From an uncultured Pseudobutyrivibrio sp. (GTDB lineage Bacteria > Bacillota > Clostridia > Lachnospirales > Lachnospiraceae): DNA of 58,633 nucleotides. The notes under the pieces were generated by a model that ran no database searches, was not told the origin of the DNA, and worked only from the letters and a program-made list of their open reading frames with translations. The DNA is taken from NCBI GenBank assembly GCA_946403965.1, contig CAMJBT010000013.1, positions 1 to 58,633 on the forward strand, in the 5' to 3' direction. The position numbers were made by a program, and so were the translations under genes. Positions 52,458 to 58,633 of this stretch are shown here, in pieces (position 1 is the stretch's first letter; each line of letters starts with the position of its first letter).

Positions 52458-53717
52458 CTACATCTTTTTCCCAAGGCTATGAATTGTTAACAATCTATAC
52501 ACAGAAAGCACAATCATACATATTTGATGTGGATAATATATTCCATTACCTGTATAACAATATAAAAGGAATAGAATTATAATAAATGACCAAAAAACAA
52601 CTTCAAATCTATATTTCTCAAATATTTCATCGCGAAACATAATCAAGCCAAAAATCGCAGCCACAATCATAGGTACAAAAATAAATGCTATACCTACTAT
52701 TCCAACTTCTCCTAATGCTTGTAAATAACAGTTGTGTCCATAATAATTCCATTCTCTATGTAGTAAGTAATTACCACCATTGCTATTAAAGAAATCATTA
52801 TAGGCGCCATATCCCATTCCCAAAAATGGTGACATTTTAAACATCAAGAAACTGTACATCCACAAGGTACTACGACCACCCATATCTGTGTCATCTTTTA
52901 ACTGACTAAATCTTTCAAGAACGGTATTAAGGGCAGGCACTGTTTTTAACAATACAAATCCCACTAATGCAACGCATGCCAAGAGCAAAATAGTTTTTAT
53001 TCTTTTTGATACATTTTGCTTCTGAAGTAAAAAGAACAATAGAGGAATAGCAATAGATATAACACTAATAGTTCTCTTTGTTGTAAGCATTAAACCTGCA
53101 TATAAGATTGCTAGCTTTATTGCCTTTTTTCTGTCTACTCCATTAGTGAAAAGATCAGCCCAACCAACAGCTATTCCGTACATCAACACAACTGCCGCTT
53201 CGCCGATTTCACCAGCAAGCCCAGCATACTGACCGCTAGCAGCTCTTTTTATAAAACTTGAGCCATCATTTCCCAATATAAAACTAAAAGCTTTATGGAA
53301 CAAAGCAGGATTAACCGCAGAAACAGGAATACTTATAGCTAAAATAAGCGCTATTATCATAGTTGGCTTATAAAGCTTATTCCAAAAATTTTCTTCAACG
53401 GGTGATAATAAGAAAATAAAAATACACGAATATATATTAAAGAAATATAATGACGACTTCGTTGAATATGACAAAAAACTATTTATAAGCAATAGTATTA
53501 AACAGAAAAAATAATACTTGTTAACTCCACAACTATTAATTCGTCTATTCTTAATAATTCTAATAGCAGATACTCCAGCTAATACAAAGAATGCACTATA
53601 ACGATATAAAAATCCCCAGCGAGTTCCAGCACTCAAGGTAATAAACAAAATAAGAGCTAAACAAATACTCTCAAGCTCAATTTTATATATATAATTCCCA
53701 ATTTTAATACTAAACAT
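52458..53717 (-). CDS. Second Wzy-type polymerase / O-antigen ligase family protein
   Basis: A 419-residue integral membrane protein with about 11-12 helices. The Wzy_C-type loop reads DDTDMGGRSTLWMYSFLMFK, FLGMGYGAYNDFF and HNCYLQALGEVGIVG, and the family Arg and His positions are visible (GRSTLW, HNCYLQ). It should polymerise or transfer the repeat unit made by this right-hand operon. It clearly differs from the plus-strand Wzy at 40007 in sequence and loop motif. AGAGG precedes the ATG. Confidence 0.88.
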   Translation of the reverse strand: MFSIKIGNYIYKIELESICLALILFITLSAGTRWGFLYRYSAFFVLAGVSAIRIIKNRRINSCGVNKYYFFCLILLLINSFLSYSTKSSLYFFNIYSCIFIFLLSPVEENFWNKLYKPTMIIALILAISIPVSAVNPALFHKAFSFILGNDGSSFIKRAASGQYAGLAGEIGEAAVVLMYGIAVGWADLFTNGVDRKKAIKLAILYAGLMLTTKRTISVISIAIPLLFFLLQKQNVSKRIKTILLLACVALVGFVLLKTVPALNTVLERFSQLKDDTDMGGRSTLWMYSFLMFKMSPFLGMGYGAYNDFFNSNGGNYLLHREWNYYGHNCYLQALGEVGIVGIAFIFVPMIVAAIFGLIMFRDEIFEKYRFEVVFWSFIIILFLLYCYTGNGIYYPHQICMIVLSVYRLLTIHSLGKKM

Positions 53718-53781
53718 TTATACCTCTAATTCCATGTCTTATATCTAAGACTTTAAACAGCTTTCGTTCGCATTTCATTTT

Positions 53782-54789
53782 TTACAATTTACACAACATT
53801 AAACAAAGAAATCTAAGGTTATGCTTCATACAATAAAACATCAATGAATGCTTAAGTGGCAACTGATTTCCTGGATAGTTTTTTAGTATCTCCTGAAGTC
53901 TTTTATTACCAAGAATCGAGCTAACTTCACCGTAGCTCTCTCTAAATTCACCTTTGGAACTTTCTCGTCCAATTCGAATTAACGCTACCCTAATCCTTTT
54001 GATGAATAAACGCTTTAATTGCAACAAATAGTCGTCTGCATCATCCTGCGAAAGAATTCTTGACACTTCATCATATAACTTAATTTCATGTTCAATAATA
54101 AAATGTGATTTGGAGTGTGTCATTGAATCAAGATTGTCGCAATGATGATAGAATTCATCCTGCAAATATATTACCTTATTGCAAAATCTTAAATATTCAA
54201 GATTGAACAATAAATCCTCTGAACCAACCTCTCGTTCAGATAAAAAGGCAATATTATTCTTTACAATAATATCCTTTCTATACAAACCTCTCCAAACAGC
54301 TGAACCATAAAGGACGTCCTCTTTCACAGATGGTTTTGTACCCACCTCACCAAGCATCAGTTCTCTTACTGCTTCTTTAGTACAAAAAGAATTTGTTGAG
54401 CCTGTAATTACAGGCTCATTAAACTCATTAGTATGCAAACAATATGCAAGATCATAATTATCTTGATTGATTGCCTGCAACATCTTTTCATACATTTCTA
54501 TTCCAACATAATCATCAGCATCACAAAAGCCTAATAATTCACCATTAGCCTTCGCAATACCATAATTTCTGGCCATGCCAGCGCCTTCATTTTGTTTAGA
54601 ATAGAACTTTACTCTAGAATCCTTCTTGGCGTATTCTTCGCAAACCTTTGCGCTATCATCTTTTGAGGAATCATTAACTAAAACTACCTCTATGTTCTTA
54701 TATGTCTGTGCTAATAAGCTATCAATACATCTCGGTAAATATTTTGCAGCATTATATACAGGAATTATAATTGAAATTAATTCGTTCAA
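53782..54789 (-). CDS. Family 2 glycosyltransferase (TTG start)
   Basis: A 335-residue GT-A transferase: LISIIIPVYNAAKYLPRCID, VLVNDSSKDDSAKVCEEYAK and LLGFCDADDYVGIEMY. The start is TTG at 54789 behind GGAG; no ATG precedes the first strand. The C-terminal part is helical (KRLFIKRIRVALIRIGRE) and ends in a hydrophobic stretch. It lies between an FrhB-type gene and a polymerase gene. Donor unknown. Confidence 0.88.
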   Translation of the reverse strand: MNELISIIIPVYNAAKYLPRCIDSLLAQTYKNIEVVLVNDSSKDDSAKVCEEYAKKDSRVKFYSKQNEGAGMARNYGIAKANGELLGFCDADDYVGIEMYEKMLQAINQDNYDLAYCLHTNEFNEPVITGSTNSFCTKEAVRELMLGEVGTKPSVKEDVLYGSAVWRGLYRKDIIVKNNIAFLSEREVGSEDLLFNLEYLRFCNKVIYLQDEFYHHCDNLDSMTHSKSHFIIEHEIKLYDEVSRILSQDDADDYLLQLKRLFIKRIRVALIRIGRESSKGEFRESYGEVSSILGNKRLQEILKNYPGNQLPLKHSLMFYCMKHNLRFLCLMLCKL

Positions 54790-54809
54790 GTCAATGTCTC
54801 CTCAAATTA

Positions 54810-55916
54810 TTAATGTGCCAAACCAAGCTTAATCAGAAAATGCTTAATATCTTGCTTTATGCAGTCTTTAGTGTAGCTAGAGAAGATAACTCGATTAAAA
54901 CCTTTTTTCTCTAATCCATCATAAAATCCATAAGCAGATTCTGGTTTTGTCATTGGTCTAACAAGTTGTTCATTATTGTTTCTTGCTATTTCAACATCAA
55001 CAGAGCGAAGCTCAATATCTGCCTGATTTAATAGTTCTTCTCCTCTTTCAGTTTGAACAACCATAAGAGAGATACCTTTTCTATTCTCTTCTCCATCAAG
55101 CTGATTTCCCCAGGAATCGCCGATTGTTATATCAGAAACTCGGTCTCCTGAAGCAAACTGACATGAATAGCAATTATTTGTGTAAATTACACCATTTAAA
55201 AATGCAATAGTATACTTATCTGAAACGCCCTTGCAGACAATTCCTTTCCCATCTACAACTAACTGCATTTTGGTTTTAATTCTAAATCTTATATCATTTA
55301 TTGATTTAAGAGCCTTAGAATATTGATTTAAAAAACTATCAAGAATCTTTGGCGATGGTGTTCCATGACATATTAAATCAACAAGATACAAATTTTCGGC
55401 ATATCTCTCACCAGTATAATTCTTAATAGCAGCAACTTGACAAGGAAGGCCAATAAAAAGAACCTTTTCACCTGCTTTTAGCAAATCCAATACTTTTGAA
55501 TAAATTCCAACAGGATTACTCTTTACGTATTTTGACCCACCAAATTTCATTGCTTCGTTAATATCATTTGTTACATCAAAACAAAATTCACCATTCTTGA
55601 ATAAGCAACTTGCAACATATCCGCCGTCTTTAATAAACTGCTTTGTCAAAGCCATACCTATCCCGCCCGAAGGTGCATTTTCTCTAGCATCAGCATCTCT
55701 GTTCCAGCCCTGATACCATACTTTAGGTTGCACTTTTTCTGGAGCATGATTCTGAGGACATTTATTATGACAAGCATTACAATTTACACATTTATCCTCA
55801 TCAATCACAGCGTTGTAAGAAATCAGGTTATCAACAACGTTAATAGCCTGTTTCTTACAAACATCCAAACATAACATACAACCAGCACACTTGTCTAAAT
55901 CACAAACTGTCATCAT
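54810..55916 (-). CDS. FrhB-type iron-sulfur flavoprotein homologue 2
   Basis: A 368-residue protein with two N-terminal 4Fe-4S clusters (CDLDKCAGCMLCLDVC and CVNCNACHNKCP) and the FrhB domains: SGGIGMALTKQFIKDGGYVA, GSKYVKSNP, LFIGLPCQVAAIKNYTG, CHGTPSPKILDSF and DITIGDSWG. It is a clear homologue of 51254-52423 but not a recent duplicate. It sits five bases after the radical SAM gene, so the two may form an electron-transfer pair, with this protein as reductant. The substrate is unknown. Start at either of two consecutive ATGs; the ribosome site is weak. Confidence 0.88.
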   Translation of the reverse strand: MMTVCDLDKCAGCMLCLDVCKKQAINVVDNLISYNAVIDEDKCVNCNACHNKCPQNHAPEKVQPKVWYQGWNRDADARENAPSGGIGMALTKQFIKDGGYVASCLFKNGEFCFDVTNDINEAMKFGGSKYVKSNPVGIYSKVLDLLKAGEKVLFIGLPCQVAAIKNYTGERYAENLYLVDLICHGTPSPKILDSFLNQYSKALKSINDIRFRIKTKMQLVVDGKGIVCKGVSDKYTIAFLNGVIYTNNCYSCQFASGDRVSDITIGDSWGNQLDGEENRKGISLMVVQTERGEELLNQADIELRSVDVEIARNNNEQLVRPMTKPESAYGFYDGLEKKGFNRVIFSSYTKDCIKQDIKHFLIKLGLAH

Positions 55917-55921
55917 ACTGA

Positions 55922-57094
55922 TTAATTACCCATCTGTGCTGCGATATCAGCATCTACGATTTCTTCACCAGTCTTGTTCTTGAGCTGCTCCATAGAAGCT
56001 GCTGAAAGACCATTGTTAACAGTTGCGCACATATCACATGTACTGCACTTATCAAGCTGTTCCTTTGTAACCTTACCATCGCGAAGATCACGAACAATCT
56101 TGTTCTCGTACATGCTGTACTTCTTCTTTGTCCAGAACTTAGCCTTGTGACGGATTACCCACCAGAGTGGTACCCAGATGTACTTGTGCATTGCAGGTGA
56201 AACTGAACCGATCATCCAGCAATCACGGTCACAACATCTAACCTTTGAGCGAACCTGCTCAGCCTCTGGAGAATTCCAAAGCTCATCCCAAGACTGCTTG
56301 TTAAGGTTACCCATAACCTCTTTATCCTTTGTACCATTACATGGCATTACATCACCGTAAGGATCGATGAAGAATGTATCGAATGACATATCACATGGAA
56401 GAAGTCTCTTCTGTCCATAGATGTAGTTGATAAGTCCGTGGTTGAAGTAAGCTCTGAACCACTTCTTAGGGCTCTTGCTTGCAAGAAGCTCGTTAACAAG
56501 GTTCTCGAAGTTCTGAGCAACCATTGGACGATCCTTAATAATGTTCTTTGCCTCTACGAAATAGAAGCTGTTGTGAAGAGATGCTGTAGCAAACTCCATA
56601 CCCATCTCATTTGAAAGCTGGTAAAGAGGTACAAGATCAGGAGCGTTCTTATCCTGAACTGTCATACCAAATCCAACGTCTGTCATACCCATTTCACGAA
56701 GCTTCTTAAGTGTCTGGTATCCTCTCTGGAAACCATTCTCAAGACCACGAATCTCGTTGTTTGTCTGCTCAAGACCCTCGATTGAAATACGAATACCAAT
56801 CTGTGGGAATTCCTTACATAAATCTACGATACGATCTGTGAAGAAACCATTTGTTGAGATAACGATACGATCTGACTTCTTATAAAGCTCACGAACGATA
56901 TCCTTGATATCTGTTCTGATGAAAGGCTCACCACCTGTGATGTTTGTGAAATACATCTTAGGAAGCTTCTTGATTGTCTCAATTGAAATCTCTTCCTCAG
57001 GCTTTGAAGGTGCCTTGTATCTGTTACACATAGAGCAACGTGCGTTACATCTGTAAGTTACGATTACGGTTCCGTTTAATTTCTTTTCAGCCAT
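55922..57094 (-). CDS. Radical SAM/SPASM domain protein
   Basis: A 390-residue enzyme with the radical SAM cluster motif CNARCSMC (Cys16, Cys20, Cys23), the SAM-binding GGEPFIRTDI and a C-terminal SPASM region binding further Fe-S clusters (PYGDVMPCNGTKDKEVMGNL, VRCCDRDCWM, CSTCDMC). Members with SPASM domains modify peptides, or sugars such as in aminoglycoside dideoxygenation. In a capsule operon next to an FrhB-type redox protein and far from any peptide precursor, a sugar or lipid-linked sugar is the more likely substrate. AAGGAG precedes the ATG. Confidence 0.92.
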   Translation of the reverse strand: MAEKKLNGTVIVTYRCNARCSMCNRYKAPSKPEEEISIETIKKLPKMYFTNITGGEPFIRTDIKDIVRELYKKSDRIVISTNGFFTDRIVDLCKEFPQIGIRISIEGLEQTNNEIRGLENGFQRGYQTLKKLREMGMTDVGFGMTVQDKNAPDLVPLYQLSNEMGMEFATASLHNSFYFVEAKNIIKDRPMVAQNFENLVNELLASKSPKKWFRAYFNHGLINYIYGQKRLLPCDMSFDTFFIDPYGDVMPCNGTKDKEVMGNLNKQSWDELWNSPEAEQVRSKVRCCDRDCWMIGSVSPAMHKYIWVPLWWVIRHKAKFWTKKKYSMYENKIVRDLRDGKVTKEQLDKCSTCDMCATVNNGLSAASMEQLKNKTGEEIVDADIAAQMGN

Positions 57095-57105
57095 TTTTTA
57101 ACTCC

Positions 57106-58308
57106 TTATACTTCATATATCTTCATTATTTTTTCTAGGTACTCATCTATAGTATCAAAGCTTAATTCCTTACATGCATCATGCATTGCCTTAGCTTTAT
57201 TACTGTCTTGCCAAATTGTGTGGATTGCATTGCAAAGTGCATCTACATCTCCGCTCTCATAAAGAAGACCGGTCTCACCAACTTTGATAAGCTCTGGAAT
57301 TCCACCTATATTAGCACCAATAACTGGTGTTCCGTACATCTGTGACTCCATAACTGAGAATGGGCAGTTCTCATACCACTCAGAAGAGTAAACAGACATC
57401 TTAGCCTTACGAATAAGATTTGCTAAATCATCACCACTCTGGAAACCAACATTTTTAATATTGTCGATGCCCTTGAGTAAATCCTCGAGAGGTCCTTTAC
57501 CAGCAAAAATAAAGTTAACCTCTGGCATTCTCTTTGCTGCCTCGATAAGAGTTCTGATTCCCTTTTCCTCGGAATATCTTCCGAAGTAAAGAACATAATC
57601 CTCTTTTTCAGCCTCTACCCATGGAATAGATTCGATAAAGTTATGAATCGCAATTGTTTTCGGTGCAAATAAAGGATTGCTATCAAGCTTGCTTTTCATA
57701 AACTCACTACAGCAAATGAATTTGTCTATATATTTATATGTTCCCTTTAACTTCCAATAAGTAGCCTCAAGTGTTCCTATGAAACTCTTAGCTGTACTTC
57801 CATGAATGCACTTTCCTTTTGTACATGCCATGAAATGACCACTTAAACATTTCTCACAATTCTCATGAGTGTTAGGATTGTTACACATGTGGTTAGGACA
57901 AACAAGCTGATAATCATGCGCAGTAAACACAATCTTGCATGCATGTCCCGTCTGCTTTCTCCACTTAACAATCTCCAAAATCATAGAAGGTGTAAGTTGA
58001 TAATTAAAATTGTTAAGATGAACTACATCTGGCTGAAAGTCATCCAAAACAAGTCTAATCTTCTGTCGAGCTTCCTTTGAATAAATAGTCTTCAGCGGAT
58101 AAGTCATCTTCTCAAACTTGCTAGCATCATGGAAATCCATGTCTGATGTATAAGCATTTACCCTATTGCCTACGCATCTTCCCTCATGCTCCATACCGAA
58201 GTATTCTACCGCATGTCCTTTAGCCATGAGAGCTTCGCCAAGCTTGAAAATATATGTTTCTGATCCCCCATTTGGATACAGAAACTTGTTAACCATAAGT
58301 ACCTTCAT
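57106..58308 (-). CDS. Family 4 glycosyltransferase
   Basis: A 400-residue GT-B transferase: MKVLMVNKFLYPNGGSETYI at the N-terminus, a Cys-rich insertion (CPNHMCNNPNTHENCEKC) near residue 145, DYVLYFGRYSEEKGIRTLIE, and the donor site SSEWYENCPFSVMESQMYG. The insertion with five Cys is found in a subgroup of GT4 capsule enzymes and may bind zinc. I start at ATG 58308, six bases after GGAG; the frame opens with a TTG four codons earlier inside the ribosome site. It is the first gene of the right-hand operon, under a good promoter. Donor unknown. Confidence 0.9.
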   Translation of the reverse strand: MKVLMVNKFLYPNGGSETYIFKLGEALMAKGHAVEYFGMEHEGRCVGNRVNAYTSDMDFHDASKFEKMTYPLKTIYSKEARQKIRLVLDDFQPDVVHLNNFNYQLTPSMILEIVKWRKQTGHACKIVFTAHDYQLVCPNHMCNNPNTHENCEKCLSGHFMACTKGKCIHGSTAKSFIGTLEATYWKLKGTYKYIDKFICCSEFMKSKLDSNPLFAPKTIAIHNFIESIPWVEAEKEDYVLYFGRYSEEKGIRTLIEAAKRMPEVNFIFAGKGPLEDLLKGIDNIKNVGFQSGDDLANLIRKAKMSVYSSEWYENCPFSVMESQMYGTPVIGANIGGIPELIKVGETGLLYESGDVDALCNAIHTIWQDSNKAKAMHDACKELSFDTIDEYLEKIMKIYEV

Positions 58309-58366
58309 AACATTCTCCAAACATTACAATTTACATTTTCTTACCTAAAATAGGCCATCTTGCAGA

Positions 58367-58396
58367 ATTATACAACCTTCCCCCATGTGTTGACAA
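58367..58396 (-). promoter_or_regulatory. Promoter of the right-hand polysaccharide operon
   Basis: Minus strand TTGTCA (58396-58391), an 18-base spacer and perfect TATAAT (58372-58367), about 60 bases before the GT4 ATG. It should drive eight genes down to the terminator at 48732. Confidence 0.75.
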
Positions 58397-58542
58397 TTAC
58401 GGATTAGTAAAATTTCGTGTCCATTTTCTCATTATATTATGTAACATTTCACAATTTAGACATAAAAACAGTCTCAGTTATTCAACGAGGATATGTCATA
58501 ATAACAATTGAACTATCACAAAATGTCACACAGAATTAGTTT

Positions 58543-58578
58543 AAAAAAAACATCCTCAGTTGCTCACTGAGGATGTTT
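58543..58578 (-). terminator. Intrinsic terminator of a gene beyond the right edge
   Basis: Minus strand AAACATCCTCAGT pairs with ACTGAGGATGTTT (13 bp), followed by a run of T to 58543. Confidence 0.93.
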
Positions 58579-58633
58579 GGGTAATCAAACTATCTGAGGG
58601 GCAGTCTTTTTGAGGGTCTAGTTTGAGGGTTTG

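Larger units (their letters stand above)
58321..58633. other. Intergenic region at the right edge
   Basis: This 313-base A+T-rich stretch holds the promoter of the GT4 operon, a degenerate hairpin (58464-58495) and a strong minus-strand terminator for a gene beyond the edge. The last 55 bases may be that gene's 3' end, but no frame can be chosen. Confidence 0.6.

Noticed and set aside
52424-52474. TTG start for the FrhB-type protein, overlapping the polymerase gene
   Set aside because: The added residues are basic and unlike the family; the ATG at 52423 places the first iron-sulfur motif at the usual distance.
58579-58633. Possible 3' end of a coding gene on the minus strand
   Set aside because: Two frames stay open for short distances and one would run into the terminator stem; 55 bases are too few to choose.

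Overview
The window looks like chromosome of a low-GC, Gram-positive-type Clostridia, most likely a Lachnospiraceae of the Butyrivibrio/Pseudobutyrivibrio kind. This is inferred from strong AGGAGG ribosome sites, frequent TTG/GTG starts, a T-box in front of valS, a BMP-type nucleoside lipoprotein and many Wzx/Wzy-type polysaccharide genes. No tRNA, rRNA, CRISPR array or insertion sequence was seen.

Region 1 (1-10.4 kb, all minus strand) is core metabolism. It holds a nucleoside ABC importer (start of a permease, ATPase, lipoprotein), cytidine deaminase, a zinc-ribbon/TPR membrane protein, a 50-residue protein, a FapA/DUF342 protein, deoxyribose-phosphate aldolase and valyl-tRNA synthetase. 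Uptake, deamination and DeoC together suggest nucleoside salvage. The valS leader is a complete T-box whose terminator contains a misleading upstream ATG.

Region 2 (10.4-14.5 kb, plus strand) is a three-gene operon of exported proteins of unknown function: a membrane-anchored coiled-coil protein, an 815-residue Cys-rich protein and a very acidic protein, behind a good promoter.

Region 3 (14.6-58.3 kb) is one very large surface-polysaccharide locus of about 44 kb. It contains an initiating sugar-phosphate transferase plus a copy that lacks the catalytic domain, a UDP-sugar pyrophosphorylase, 13 glycosyltransferase proteins (one a GT4-GT2 fusion), and a DegT aminotransferase with WbqC and two tandem ATP-grasp enzymes. 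It also has an ABC exporter and a Wzx flippase, two Wzy/O-antigen-ligase-type proteins, a CpsC/CpsD chain-length pair, and three paralogous exported beta-helix proteins. The right end has a redox module: radical SAM/SPASM, two FrhB-type iron-sulfur proteins and a pyruvyl transferase. Most genes are on the minus strand in long, tightly packed operons; the exceptions are a Wzy, one beta-helix protein and one GT2 gene that appears to be leaderless.

How the parts fit (inference): UDP-sugars are made and loaded on a lipid carrier, extended by the transferases, decorated by amino, pyruvyl and redox chemistry, flipped by Wzx or the ABC exporter, polymerised by Wzy under CpsC/CpsD control, and perhaps trimmed outside the cell by the beta-helix proteins. 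Two flippases and two polymerases suggest that two glycans are built here. The stretch from about 40 to 56 kb is visibly more A+T-rich than the valS end, which fits acquired DNA.
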